NCBI RefSeq assembly: GCF_045866565.1
Contig: NZ_BAAFZV010000001.1
Span: forward strand, 186,001-250,000
Direction: 5' to 3'
Source: Cognatilysobacter claricitrinus
GTDB taxonomy: Bacteria; Pseudomonadota; Gammaproteobacteria; Xanthomonadales; Xanthomonadaceae
DNA: 64,000 nt
In this document: piece by piece, positions 54,917 to 64,000 of the stretch
Layout of the letters: each line of letters starts with the position of its first letter
Position numbering within the stretch: the stretch's first letter is position 1
Position numbers and translations under genes: made by a program
The notes under the pieces: model-generated
The model's database searches: none
Told to the model about the DNA's origin: nothing
Seen by the model: only the letters and a program-made list of their open reading frames with translations

Positions 54917-55270
54917 GTGGCGGAGCCGGCCGGTAAGCCGGGTTCTGTCGTGGACAGTCATTCCTCTAGGCGACGCGTCACCGCGTCGCTCAAGCAACCT
55001 ACCCGGAGACACCGCGGGCCGCGGCATCGTCTCCCTATTTGGTCTTGCTCCCGGTGGGGTTTGCCGTGCCGGTCCGTTGCCGGACTCGCGGTGCGCTCTT
55101 ACCGCACCGTTTCACCCTTGCCTGTGCCCTTGCGGGCCATCGGCGGTCTCTCTCTGTTGCACTTTCCGTCGGCTCGCGCCGCCCAGGCGTTACCTGGCAC
55201 CGTGCCCTGTGGAGCCCGGACTTTCCTCGGCATTCTTGCGAATGACGCGACTGTCTGGCCGACTCCGCCG
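54917..55270 (-). ncRNA. rnpB: RNase P RNA, bacterial class A
   Basis: The minus-strand sequence has the ordered conserved blocks of the ribozyme: GTCGGCCAGACAGTCGC at the 5' end, GAGGAAAGTCCGGGCTCC, GGTGCCAGGTAACGCCTGG, GGGTGAAACGGTGCGGTAAG, AGCAAGACCAAATAGG, GGTTGCTTGAG, TAGAGGAATGACTGTCC and ACAGAACCCGGCTTA at the 3' end. It is the catalytic RNA that cuts the 5' leaders of tRNA precursors. The ends are approximate. It lies between rsmI and mraZ, all on the minus strand. Confidence 0.95.
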
Positions 55271-55275
55271 CGCAC

Positions 55276-55281
55276 AGTGTA
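55276..55281 (-). promoter_or_regulatory. Probable -10 of rnpB
   Basis: TACACT on the minus strand lies six bases before the predicted 5' end of rnpB. No clear -35 was found. Confidence 0.45.
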
Positions 55282-55316
55282 CCGGCGCGGCACACCTGCC
55301 CACGCCGCGCGCTCGG

Positions 55317-56141
55317 TCACCCTTCGCCGCCGTACAGCGCCTTGCGCGGCGCGCCGGTGAGTTCGGCGGCGATCTTGGCGGCCTGCGAGGGCTTGAGATG
55401 GGCGCACAGCGTCGCGTAGACGCGGCGGCCTTCGGCGAGCGTGGCGTCGGCGTCCTCGGGTGCGCCTTCGACCACCAGCACGAATTCGCCCTTGCGCTGG
55501 TTGGGATCGGCCACGACTGCGGCATGCAGCGCCGCCAGGTCGCCGTCGAGCACCGTCTCGAACAGTTTGGTCAGTTCGCGCGCGAGCACGGCACGCCGGT
55601 TACCGAAGACGTCGGCGAAATCAGCCAGCGTTTCCTCGATACGGTGCGACGCCTCGTAGAAAATCAACGTGCGCGGCTCAGCGGTCAGCGACGTGAGGCG
55701 TTCGCGTCGCGCACCGGATTTCGCCGGTAAAAAGCCTTCGAACGCGAACCGGTCGGACGCGATGCCAGCCACGCTCAGCGCCGCGATCGCCGCGCACGCA
55801 CCCGGCACGGGCGACACGCGGAAGCCGGCCTCGCGCACCGCACGGACCAGCCGGAAGCCGGGATCGCTGACCAGCGGGGTGCCGGCATCGCTGACCAGCG
55901 CGAGGGACTGCCCCTCGCGCAGACGCCCGACGAGCTGCGCGACCTGCGCCTCCTCGTTGTGCTGGTGAAGCGCGACCATCGCCTTGTCGATGCCGAAATG
56001 GGCCAGCAACTGGCGCGTATGGCGCGTGTCCTCGGCGCAGATCGCATCGACCGAGCGGAGCACGTCCTGGGCGCGGGCGCCGAAGTCGCCGAGGTTGCCG
56101 ATCGGGGTGGCGACGACGTGGAGCGTGCCGGGAGTCTGCAT
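55317..56141 (-). CDS. rsmI: 16S rRNA (cytidine-1402-2'-O)-methyltransferase
   Basis: 274 residues. The tetrapyrrole-methylase-like start L-H-V-V-A-T-P-I-G-N-L-G-D, then A-E-D-T-R-H-T, V-S-D-A-G-T-P and V-P-G-A-C-A are all present. It 2'-O-methylates C1402, the same nucleotide that RsmH N4-methylates, so both modifiers lie within 3 kb of each other. It is divergent from the lpoA-like gene. Confidence 0.95.
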   Translation of the reverse strand: MQTPGTLHVVATPIGNLGDFGARAQDVLRSVDAICAEDTRHTRQLLAHFGIDKAMVALHQHNEEAQVAQLVGRLREGQSLALVSDAGTPLVSDPGFRLVRAVREAGFRVSPVPGACAAIAALSVAGIASDRFAFEGFLPAKSGARRERLTSLTAEPRTLIFYEASHRIEETLADFADVFGNRRAVLARELTKLFETVLDGDLAALHAAVVADPNQRKGEFVLVVEGAPEDADATLAEGRRVYATLCAHLKPSQAAKIAAELTGAPRKALYGGEG

Positions 56142-56201
56142 CGTGGTCCTGCACGGGGGCGCGGGTAGAATCGTACCCGGTCCCCGACGACGTCCGTGCG
56201 C

Positions 56202-57593
56202 ATGCCCAACGCCGCTCCCCGCGCTTCGCTCCGCTCGATCACCCGTATCGCCACGCTGACGCTGGCGACCGTGCTCGTCTTCGGCTGCGCGCAGTCGCCC
56301 ACGCGACCGGCCCAACCGGTCGAGACCTCCAACGCCGCGACGCGCGACGTGATCCGGCAGGCGAGCGAACTCGCCGCGGCTGCCGGCGCGCAGACGGGCA
56401 CGCAGCGACACGACACCGACGCGCAGATCGACCGCGTGCTCGGCCAGCTTGACGACGCCACGCTGCAGCACGAAGCCGCGCGCCTGGCCGCAGAAGATCC
56501 GCTGTACGGCTATGTCGGGCGCGCATTGCTGCGTCGCGGCCTGCCGCTGCCGCATGCATTCGCGCGGGGCTGGAATTTCGACAATCGCCCGCCGGCCGAG
56601 AGCGACGGCTATCGCCCGCCGGTCAAGCTCGCTGTGCTGCTGCCGCTGTCGGGGCCGCTGTCGGTCGCCGCGCGTCCGGTGCGTGACGGTTTCCTCGCGG
56701 GCTACTACGGCGAAACGCGGCGTCGCCCCGACGTGCGCTTCTACGACACGGTCGGCACGTCGGCCGGCGCGATGTCCGCCTACGACCGCGCGACCGCGGA
56801 TGGAAACGATTTCGTCGTCGGCCCGCTCGGCCGCGATGAAGTGGCGGCGCTGTTCGGTCGCGCCGAACTCGGCGTGCCCATGCTCGCGCTCAATCGCGGC
56901 ACGCAGTCGACGCCGAAGGGCCAGTCGAGCTTCTCGCTGACCCCGGAAGACGAAGGCCTCGCCGCCGCCGACTTCCTGCTGCGTCGCAATGCACACAACG
57001 TGCTGGTGATCGCATCGAACGACGACAGCCAGCGCCGCGCGGTGGCCGCGCTACGCGAGCGGCTGACGGCACGCGGCGGCAACGTCGTCGCGGTGGCCAA
57101 TGACGACACTGCAGACTTCGCGCCGGTCGTCGCCGGCAAGCAGGTCGACGCCGTCTTCCTCGCGACCAAGGGCGGCGTCGCGCGCGCCGTCGTGCCGCGC
57201 CTGTCGATCGCGAACCTCGGCGACAAGCCGCGCGTGGCGACGTCGCAAATTCTCTCCGGCACCGGCAAGGCGGAGGACGATCGCGTGTTGGACGGCATCG
57301 CGTTCCCGAGCGAATCGTGGGTCACGCACGGCGTGCACGGCCTCGCGACCGCCGAAGCCACCGGCGAGCGCCTGCCCAGCGCGAAAGGCCCGGCCGGCAG
57401 GCTGTTCGCCTTCGGTTTCGACGCCTGGTTGCTGACCGCCTATCTCGACTCGCTCGGCCACCGGGCCGATGCCGCGGTCGAAGGCGCTACCGGCGTGCTG
57501 CGCCTCGACGGCTTCGGCAACGTGCAGCGCACGCCGGCGTGGTCCACGTTCGCCAACGGCGATCCCGCGCCGCTGGCCGACGCCGCGCGCTGA
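56202..57593 (+). CDS. LpoA-like (YraM/LppC) outer-membrane lipoprotein, penicillin-binding protein activator
   Basis: 463 residues. A lipoprotein signal ends in V-L-V-F-G-C around residue 29. The body has the LpoA C-terminal pattern L-A-V-L-L-P-L-S-G, V-V-G-P-L-G-R-D, and P-M-L-A-L-N. LpoA stimulates PBP1a from the outer membrane. The length is shorter than in E. coli because the N-terminal TPR domain is reduced to about 70 residues. The ATG at 56202 is used; a GTG six bases earlier is equally possible. A TAGAAT at 56166-56171 may be its -10. Confidence 0.82.
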   Translation: MPNAAPRASLRSITRIATLTLATVLVFGCAQSPTRPAQPVETSNAATRDVIRQASELAAAAGAQTGTQRHDTDAQIDRVLGQLDDATLQHEAARLAAEDPLYGYVGRALLRRGLPLPHAFARGWNFDNRPPAESDGYRPPVKLAVLLPLSGPLSVAARPVRDGFLAGYYGETRRRPDVRFYDTVGTSAGAMSAYDRATADGNDFVVGPLGRDEVAALFGRAELGVPMLALNRGTQSTPKGQSSFSLTPEDEGLAAADFLLRRNAHNVLVIASNDDSQRRAVAALRERLTARGGNVVAVANDDTADFAPVVAGKQVDAVFLATKGGVARAVVPRLSIANLGDKPRVATSQILSGTGKAEDDRVLDGIAFPSESWVTHGVHGLATAEATGERLPSAKGPAGRLFAFGFDAWLLTAYLDSLGHRADAAVEGATGVLRLDGFGNVQRTPAWSTFANGDPAPLADAAR

Positions 57594-57594
57594 C

Positions 57595-57975
57595 GTGCCC
57601 GCGGCCGCGTCCACGCGCTCGCGCGGTGCGCGCGTGGAAGCAGCGGCGCGCGAGCATCTGATCCGCGCGGGCCTGGCGCCCGTCGCGACGAACGCGAACT
57701 ACCGCTTCGGCGAACTCGACCTCGTGATGCGCGACGGCGTCGTGCTGGTGTTCGTCGAGGTCCGCTATCGCGCCGACGATCGTTTCGGCGGCGGCGCGCA
57801 ATCGATCACGCATGCCAAGCGCCGCAAGCTGGTGCAGGCCGCGAGCGCGTTCCTCGCATCGCATCCGCGCTGGACCGACGCGCCGTGCCGGTTTGACGTC
57901 ATCGACGCCAGCGGCGATGTCGAGCGGCCCACGCTCGCGTGGCTGCGCGACGCGTTCCGCGCGGACGACGCCTGA
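57595..57975 (+). CDS. yraN: UPF0102 protein YraN (predicted Holliday-junction/endonuclease-like fold)
   Basis: About 126 residues from a GTG two bases after the lpoA-like stop. The motif G-E-L-D-L-V-M-R-D and V-F-V-E-V-R-Y-R carry the conserved Glu-Asp/Glu-x-Lys-type endonuclease-like core of the family. The exact role is unproven. The lpoA-yraN linkage is common in gammaproteobacteria. Its stop shares a base with the next ATG (TGATG). Confidence 0.85.
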   Translation: MPAAASTRSRGARVEAAAREHLIRAGLAPVATNANYRFGELDLVMRDGVVLVFVEVRYRADDRFGGGAQSITHAKRRKLVQAASAFLASHPRWTDAPCRFDVIDASGDVERPTLAWLRDAFRADDA

Positions 57976-58487
57976 TGCCGAGCTTCGTCGGCCATTTCGC
58001 CATTCCGCTCGCCGCGCGAATCGCCCGAACGATTCCGCCACGTTTGCTCGCCGCGGGATTCGTCGCGGCCATGCTGCCCGATGCCGACACGGTCGGCGCA
58101 CTGTTCGGCGTTGAACGCGGAACGCTGTTCGCGCACCGCGGCATCACGCATTCGATCATCTTCGCGGTCATCGTCGCACTTGCGACTACCGTGCTGGCGC
58201 GTTGGCTGCGCTCGACGCCGCGCGCCACGTTCGCGTTCGTGCTCGCCTGCGCGTTGTCGCATCCGCTACTCGACGTATTCACCAATGGCGGGCCCGGCGT
58301 GATGCTTGGCTGGCCGTTGTCGACAGCCCGCGTTTTTGCGCCGTGGCGACCGATCGAGGTGTCACCGATCGGTGCTGCGTTCTTCAGCGCACGCGGGCTC
58401 GACGTCGTGTTGTCGGAACTCACCTGGGTGGTCGCGCCCGCTTTCCTGCTCGCGGTTGCCGCCCGCGCCGCGCGGCGGGCGTCATGA
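57975..58487 (+). CDS. YdjM-like membrane-bound metal-dependent hydrolase family protein
   Basis: 170 residues. Several hydrophobic helices. H-x-x-I-P at the N-terminus, L-P-D-A-D, H-R-G-I-T-H-S and S-H-P-L-L-D are the conserved metal-ligand-like motifs of the YdjM family, whose members are inner-membrane proteins of unknown substrate. The start shares a base with the yraN stop and the stop overlaps the next ATG in ATGA. It is probably the third gene of an operon. Confidence 0.82.
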   Translation: MPSFVGHFAIPLAARIARTIPPRLLAAGFVAAMLPDADTVGALFGVERGTLFAHRGITHSIIFAVIVALATTVLARWLRSTPRATFAFVLACALSHPLLDVFTNGGPGVMLGWPLSTARVFAPWRPIEVSPIGAAFFSARGLDVVLSELTWVVAPAFLLAVAARAARRAS

Positions 58488-59863
58488 GCGGTTTGCCGGC
58501 TGCGCTCGATGCGCACCTCGCCTCGCTGCTCGGCGATGCCTGGCGCACCGACCCCGCCGAGCGCCTGACCTACGGCTACGACAACTCGCGACGCGAGGCG
58601 ATGCCGGACGCAGTCGCGCTGCCCCGCGATCGCGACCAGGTCGTCGAGCTGGTGCGTGCATGCCGCGCGCACCGGGTGCCGGTCGTCGCGCGCGGCCGCG
58701 GTACGAATACGACGGGCGCGGCGGTACCCGTCCAGGGTGGCGTCGTGGTCTCGTTCGAGCGCATGGATCGCATCCTCGACATCCGTCCAGGCGATCGTTG
58801 CGCGATCGTCGAGCCCGGCGTGCTCAACGGCGACCTGCAGGCGGCGCTCGCACCGCATCGCCTGTTCTGGCCACCGGATCCCACCAGCGCCGCCTTCAGC
58901 ACGGTCGGCGGCAACCTCGCCTGCAATGCCGGCGGCCCGCGCGCGGTGAAGTACGGCGCGAGCCGCGACAACGTGCTCGCACTCACCGCTGTCACCGGCA
59001 CTGGCGAGCTCGTGGTTTGCGGCAGCGCCACCACCAAGGGCGCGACCGGCTACGACCTGCAACGACTGCTCGTCGGCAGCGAGGGGACGCTCGCGTTGAT
59101 CGTCGAAGCGACGTTGCGACTGGTGCCCAAGCCCGCCGCGCGACGGGCGTTGCGCGCGATCTATCGCGATGTCGCGAGTGCAGCGGCCGCGGTCGCACGA
59201 CTCATGGCGCAGCCGGTTACGCCGTCCATGCTTGAGTTCATGGACGCGCACGCCGTGCGACTGGCGCGCGACGTCGGTGGCGCGGACCTGCCGATGGATG
59301 CGGGCGCATTGCTGATGATCGAAGCCGACGGCGACGGTGCGCAGCTCGACGCCGCGATCGACGCGTTGTCGCGTGCAGCCTCGGGTGACGGCCTGCTCGC
59401 GCTCGATGCCGCGGCCGACGAAGCATCGCGTGAACGCCTGTGGGCCGCGCGCAAGGCGCTCTCGCCGTCGCTGCGCACGCTGGCCGCAGGCAAGATCAAC
59501 GAAGACGTCGTGGTGCCGGTATCGCGAATTCCCGCGCTCGTCGACGGTGTGCAGCTGATCGCGCGCGACGCCGATCTTCCGATCGTCTGCTTCGGCCACG
59601 CCGGCAACGGCAACCTGCACGTCAACATCCTGTACGCGCCGGATGACGGGTCGCAGTGCGCGCGCGCCGACGCCGCGCTGTCGAAGGTCTTCGCACTCAC
59701 GATATCGCTCGGCGGAACGCTGTCGGGCGAACACGGCATCGGCCTGGCGAAGCGCGAGTTCATGCCACAGGCCGTGTCGCCCGCGACGCTCGCCCTTATG
59801 CGCGCGGTGAAAACCGCGTTCGATCCGGACGGCATCTTCAATCCGGGCAAGTTGCTGCCGTGA
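58484..59863 (+). CDS. FAD-binding oxidase, GlcD/D-lactate dehydrogenase-like
   Basis: 459 residues. The PCMH-type FAD domain has V-V-A-R-G-R-G-T-N-T-T-G and N-L-A-C-N-A-G-G-P-R; the C-terminal domain has N-E-D-V-V-V-P, F-G-H-A-G-N-G-N-L-H-V-N and G-T-L-S-G-E-H-G-I-G, with the metal-binding histidines. Enzymes of this family oxidise glycolate, D-lactate or 2-hydroxyglutarate. The substrate is unclear. The start forms an ATGA overlap with the ydjM-like gene. Confidence 0.88.
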   Translation: MSGLPAALDAHLASLLGDAWRTDPAERLTYGYDNSRREAMPDAVALPRDRDQVVELVRACRAHRVPVVARGRGTNTTGAAVPVQGGVVVSFERMDRILDIRPGDRCAIVEPGVLNGDLQAALAPHRLFWPPDPTSAAFSTVGGNLACNAGGPRAVKYGASRDNVLALTAVTGTGELVVCGSATTKGATGYDLQRLLVGSEGTLALIVEATLRLVPKPAARRALRAIYRDVASAAAAVARLMAQPVTPSMLEFMDAHAVRLARDVGGADLPMDAGALLMIEADGDGAQLDAAIDALSRAASGDGLLALDAAADEASRERLWAARKALSPSLRTLAAGKINEDVVVPVSRIPALVDGVQLIARDADLPIVCFGHAGNGNLHVNILYAPDDGSQCARADAALSKVFALTISLGGTLSGEHGIGLAKREFMPQAVSPATLALMRAVKTAFDPDGIFNPGKLLP

Positions 59864-60495
59864 AGCCGGCGCGTTCCGACGTCGCGCGGGCGCCGCTCGA
59901 CGCACTGCTCGACTCCATCCGCGCATGCCGGCTGTGCGAAGCGCACCTTCCGTTGGGTCCTCGGCCCGTTCTGCGCGCATCGCCGACGTCGCGCCTGCTC
60001 ATCGTCGGGCAGGCGCCGGGCACGCGCGTGCATGCCAGCGGCGTACCGTGGGATGACGCCAGCGGCCGGCGACTGCGCGACTGGCTGCAACTCGATACCG
60101 AAACGTTCTACGACGAAACACGCGTGGCGATCGTGCCGATGGGGTTCTGTTATCCCGGACGCGCAGGCAGCGGCGACGCACCGCCGCGTCCGGAATGCCG
60201 CACGACCTGGCACCCGCAGCTTCTTCCGCTGTTACCGGACATCGGCCTGACGCTGGTCATCGGCCAGTACGCGCAGGCCTACTTCCTCGGCGACCGCCGC
60301 AAGGCAACGCTCACGGAAACGGTGCGCGCATGGAGCGACTACGCACCGGACGCCATCCCGCTGCCGCATCCGAGCCCGCGCAACGTCGCTTGGTTCAAGG
60401 CGAACCCGTGGTTCGAGGCCGAGGTGCTGCCAACGCTGCGGGAGCGTGTTTGTTCGTCGCTACGGCGCGATCCGCCGCGTACAAATTGCAGCTAA
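59860..60495 (+). CDS. Uracil-DNA glycosylase superfamily protein
   Basis: 211 residues. L-L-I-V-G-Q-A-P-G (motif A), a G-V-P-W-D-D segment and the C-terminal H-P-S-P-R-N (motif B) are hallmarks of the uracil-DNA glycosylase superfamily. The N-terminal C-R-L-C pair resembles the iron-sulfur cysteines of family 4, but the remaining cysteines are in non-standard positions, so the subfamily is unclear. The GTG start is part of a GTGA overlap with the oxidase, which supports it. Confidence 0.8.
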   Translation: MKPARSDVARAPLDALLDSIRACRLCEAHLPLGPRPVLRASPTSRLLIVGQAPGTRVHASGVPWDDASGRRLRDWLQLDTETFYDETRVAIVPMGFCYPGRAGSGDAPPRPECRTTWHPQLLPLLPDIGLTLVIGQYAQAYFLGDRRKATLTETVRAWSDYAPDAIPLPHPSPRNVAWFKANPWFEAEVLPTLRERVCSSLRRDPPRTNCS

Positions 60496-60523
60496 GGTAG
60501 CGTCAACGAATCAAGGCTTCGTC

Positions 60524-61341
<818 letters not shown>

Positions 61342-61351
<10 letters not shown>

Positions 61352-62340
61352 GCGGGAGCCGCGAAGTGGTCGAAGCCCGAGCGATCGTGGCTCCATTCGT
61401 GACCGTTCGCATCGAGCGCGTCGACGCGACGTCCCTGAGCTACGATGCCGATCCGCGTAACTGCGACCGCTGACTTCGTCGCGACATCGGCAATGCGCCG
61501 TGCGTTGTCCGGAGCCGCGGTAAAACACAACTCGTAATCGTCGCCGCCGGTCGCCTGCAGACGTCGCAGCGACTCGCCATTGAACATCTCGCGCAGCGCA
61601 TCGGATGCGGGCAGCGCGTCGACATCAATACGCACGGCCACCCCGCTGGCCCGGGCAACGTGGCCGAGGTCGGCAAGCAGCCCGTCCGACACGTCGATGC
61701 ACGAGGACGCGATGCCCGACAGTGCGCGCCCGAGCTCGACACGAGGCGCCGGTCGGTCGAGACGATGCGCGAGCGCGTTCGCGTGCTTCTTGTCGATGTG
61801 CAGCGGAGGCGCGATCGGGCCGATGCCGCGTAGGGCGAGCGAGCCGGCTGCATCGCCAAGCGTACCGCTGATCCAGACGTCGTCGCCGACGCGCGCGCCG
61901 TCTCGACGCAATGCGCCGCCAGGCTCGACGAAACCATGCGCGGTGACGCAGATCGACAACGGCCCACGCGTGGTATCGCCACCGACAAGCGCGACGCGAT
62001 GCATGGACGCAAGTTCAGCGAATCCGTCGAGGAACGCGTCGAGCCACGCGTCATCCGCCTCGGGCAACGACAACGACAGCGTGCACCACGCCGGTTCGGC
62101 GCCCATTGCCGCGAGGTCGGAAAGATTCACTGCGAGCGCTTTCCAGCCGATGTCGGCGGGCGCGGTGTCGAGCGGGAAATGCACGCCGGCATTCAGCGTG
62201 TCCATCGCGACGACCAACTGTCGGCCGGCGGGCACGTGGAGCAACGCGGCGTCGTCGCCGATGCCGAGTGCCACGTCATCACGCGCAAACACGCGACGAC
62301 GGATGCGATCGATCAGGTCGAATTCGCCGGGCGCGTTCAT
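61342..62340 (-). CDS. thiL: Thiamine-monophosphate kinase
   Basis: 332 residues. G-I-G-D-D-A-A-L, D-T-L-N-A-G-V-H-F, N-L-S-D-L-A-A-M-G-A and G-G-D-T-T-R-G are the ThiL motifs, with C-terminal G-G-D-D-Y-E-L-C-F. It phosphorylates thiamine monophosphate to the active diphosphate. It is the last gene of the ribB-ribH-nusB-thiL run and follows nusB by 34 bases. Confidence 0.94.
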
Positions 62341-62374
62341 GTCGATGTGCGCGTCGCGGCGATCTTGCGCGGGG

Positions 62375-62842
62375 TCAGCGCGGTCGACGCGCGGCCTGCA
62401 CTTCCGGCGCGCGCCATTCGGCGGCGGCGTGGTCGAGCACGCCATTGATGTAGGTGTGGCCGTGCTCGGCGCCGAAGCGCTTCGCGGTTTCGATCGCCTC
62501 GTTGATGACGACGCGGTACGGCACGTCCGGACGCATGCGCAGCTCGTAGGCGGCGATACGCAGCACCGCGCGCTCCACCGGGTCGACCTGGTCGACATCG
62601 CGATCGAGGAACGGCTGCAGCGCTTCGTCCAGCGTCACGTGGTTCGCATCGACGCCGCGCACGAGGTCTTCGAAGTATTCGAGGTCGGCAATTTCGCGCG
62701 CCTGCTCGTGCGCGAACTGGGCGATCACGTCCGGGACCGGCGCGCCCGACAGCTGCCAGGCGTACACGGCCTGCAGGGCGCGGCGACGCGCGCGCGAACG
62801 CAGTACGGGATCGATGCCGTCGCGGCGGGGACTCTTGTTCAT
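62375..62842 (-). CDS. nusB: Transcription antitermination factor NusB
   Basis: 155 residues. R-S-R-A-R-R-R-A-L-Q-A-V-Y-A-W-Q-L is the N-terminal boxA-RNA-binding helix, and V-I-N-E-A-I-E-T-A-K-R-F-G is the conserved C-terminal helix. NusB works in rRNA transcription antitermination. The start overlaps ribH in ATGA. The basic linker near the C-terminus is usual. Confidence 0.95.
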   Translation of the reverse strand: MNKSPRRDGIDPVLRSRARRRALQAVYAWQLSGAPVPDVIAQFAHEQAREIADLEYFEDLVRGVDANHVTLDEALQPFLDRDVDQVDPVERAVLRIAAYELRMRPDVPYRVVINEAIETAKRFGAEHGHTYINGVLDHAAAEWRAPEVQAARRPR

Positions 62843-63318
62843 TCGTTCGCTCCGGGCAGCTGCGTCAGCAGGTGCGCCATTTCGATGGCGACCAGCGCCG
62901 CTTCTTCGCCCTTGTTGCCGTGGCTGCCGCCTGCGCGTGCTTCCGCATCTTCGAACCGGTCGACGGCCAGCACGCCGTTCGCGACCGGCACGCGATGTTC
63001 CAGCGCGACGCGCATCAGCCCGTCGGAACAGCCGTCGGCGACCTGTTCGTAATGCCGCGTGTCGCCGCGCACCACGCAACCGAGCGCGACGATCGCCGCA
63101 TGCGAGCGCGCCTGTGCGAGCCGCGCCGCCGCGATCGGAATCTCCCACGCACCCGGCACGCGGATCACGTCCACCGCCGCGTCGTCGACGCCGTGGTCGA
63201 CGAACGTCTTGCGCGCGCCGGCCACCAGCGTGTCGGTGATGCGCGGGTTCCAGCGGCTGGCGATGATGGCGTAGCGCGCGCCGGCGGGGCTGCGCAGGTC
63301 GCCTTCGAGATGCGGCAT
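62839..63318 (-). CDS. ribH: 6,7-dimethyl-8-ribityllumazine synthase
   Basis: 159 residues from the ATG at 63316-63318; an in-frame upstream TTG would add nine residues without support. V-P-G-A-W-E-I-P, A-L-G-C-V-V-R-G-D-T-R-H-Y and the C-terminal H-G-N-K-G-E-E-A-A segment are the active-site motifs. It makes the lumazine precursor of riboflavin and forms icosahedral or pentameric assemblies. nusB overlaps it by four bases. Confidence 0.95.
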   Translation of the reverse strand: MPHLEGDLRSPAGARYAIIASRWNPRITDTLVAGARKTFVDHGVDDAAVDVIRVPGAWEIPIAAARLAQARSHAAIVALGCVVRGDTRHYEQVADGCSDGLMRVALEHRVPVANGVLAVDRFEDAEARAGGSHGNKGEEAALVAIEMAHLLTQLPGANE

Positions 63319-63385
63319 GGCCGGGGTTCCGGAGAGGGTCGGCAATTCTAACGGGTGGGGCCGGTCCGGCCGGTGAGACGCCGGC

Positions 63386-64000
63386 TCAGCGCGTCGGGTC
63401 GACGTACTCGGCGACCTCCAGCCCGAAGCCGGCGAGCCCGATCTGCTTGCGCGGCGTGCCGATCACCCGCAGCCGGCCGAGGCCGAGGTCGGCGAGGATC
63501 TGCGCGCCGGCGCCATTGCGCCGCCATTCGGCCAGCCCGCCGCGATCGGCCTCGCCCGCCGGCTGCTCGCGGATGCGGGCGAGCAGCGCATCGGCGCTGG
63601 CCGGCTCGGACAGCAGTACCAGCGCGCCGCGACCCTCCGCCGCGATGCGCGCAAGCACGTCGCCCACCGCCGGCCCGAAATCGGCGCGACGCCAGTGCAG
63701 CGCGTCGGCCAACGGGTTGAGCATGTGCACGCGCACCAGCGTCGGCGTCGCGGGGTCGATCTCGCCGCGGACCAGTGCGTAATGCAACGCATGGCTGACG
63801 CGATCGCGATAGACCGCGAGGTCGAACGGCCCGTACTCGGTGTCGATCGCACGCGTTTCCACGCGCTCGACGGTGTGTTCGTTCTCGAGCCGATAGCGGA
63901 TCAGCTCCTCGATCGAACCGATCTTCAGGCCGTGCTCGCGCGCGAACACTTCAAGTTCCGGACGACGCGCCATCGAGCCGTCCGGATTGAGGATTTCGAC
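63386..64000 (-). CDS. ribB: 3,4-dihydroxy-2-butanone 4-phosphate synthase with degenerate GTP cyclohydrolase II-like domain (5' end outside window)
   Basis: The visible 204 residues are the C-terminal part; the frame stays open to the window edge. N-P-D-G-S-M-A-R, then H-G-L-K-I-G-S-I-E-E-L-I-R-Y-R, closes a RibB domain. The rest has the size of a GTP cyclohydrolase II domain, but the zinc-binding cysteine cluster is not there; the segment reads H-M-L-N-P-L-A-D-A-L-H-W. So it probably makes dihydroxybutanone phosphate only (the RibBX-like form). It precedes ribH on the same strand. Confidence 0.85.
   Translation of the reverse strand, partial: VEILNPDGSMARRPELEVFAREHGLKIGSIEELIRYRLENEHTVERVETRAIDTEYGPFDLAVYRDRVSHALHYALVRGEIDPATPTLVRVHMLNPLADALHWRRADFGPAVGDVLARIAAEGRGALVLLSEPASADALLARIREQPAGEADRGGLAEWRRNGAGAQILADLGLGRLRVIGTPRKQIGLAGFGLEVAEYVDPTR

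Noticed and set aside
54917..55270. Small coding frames inside rnpB on both strands
   Set aside because: The RNase P RNA blocks explain the sequence fully.

Overview
The window is a GC-rich chromosomal segment of a gammaproteobacterium of the Xanthomonadaceae, most like Lysobacter or a close relative. The assignment rests on gene content and order, not on a database search: sucCD next to pilSR-pilA, pilBCD-coaE next to secA, M23 peptidase-dciA-lpxC, a dcw division cluster without murD, rnpB between mraZ and rsmI, and thiL-nusB-ribH-ribB. Almost every gene is a housekeeping gene. The exception is a roughly 10 kb block between pilA and pilB that reads as an accessory surface-glycan and pilin-glycosylation island.

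Layout. 1-4.3 kb: tail of a saccharopine-dehydrogenase-like gene, DCC and DUF4166 genes, pgeF, rluD, bamD. 4.4-10.5 kb (minus): nadE, a thioesterase, nrdB, nrdA. A control region ahead of nrdA combines a sigma70-type promoter overlapped by two NrdR-box-like sites, a cobalamin riboswitch and a hairpin over the Shine-Dalgarno. 10.5-12.9 kb: a composite intergenic repeat and sucDC. 13.0-19.1 kb: pilS, pilR, a first pilin with a -24/-12 promoter, a membrane GT-C/TPR protein resembling eukaryotic TMTC mannosyltransferases, and a second pilin with its own -24/-12 promoter. 19.5-27.4 kb: flippase, FkbM methyltransferase, five glycosyltransferases and a class I methyltransferase. 27.5-31.4 kb: pilB, pilC, pilD.

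31.4-38.4 kb: coaE, a Nudix-ThiE fusion, secA, an M23 peptidase, dciA, lpxC. 38.8-54.7 kb (minus): the dcw cluster in the order mraZ, rsmH, ftsL, ftsI, murE, murF, mraY, ftsW, murG, murC, ddl, ftsQ, ftsA, ftsZ. Every junction from mraZ to ftsA overlaps by 1-11 bases and murD is absent. 54.9-55.3 kb: RNase P RNA. 55.3-61.4 kb: rsmI, divergent from an lpoA-like gene, yraN, a ydjM-like membrane protein, a GlcD-type FAD oxidase and a uracil-DNA glycosylase-family protein, then a separate SGNH hydrolase. 61.3-64.0 kb (minus): thiL, nusB, ribH and the 3' part of a ribB whose GTP cyclohydrolase II-like domain has lost its zinc cysteines.

How the parts connect: PilS/PilR with sigma54 should drive both pilins, which PilB, PilC and PilD assemble and process. 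The island can make a lipid-linked sugar (DPM-like glycosyltransferase), flip a glycan (Wzx-like) and transfer sugar (GT-C protein), but it has no recognisable polymerase or chain-length regulator. That fits a short glycan, possibly on the pilin. The most notable regulatory find is the layered control of the class Ia ribonucleotide reductase. The most notable absence is murD. All calls come from reading the sequence and translations by eye; no similarity search was run.
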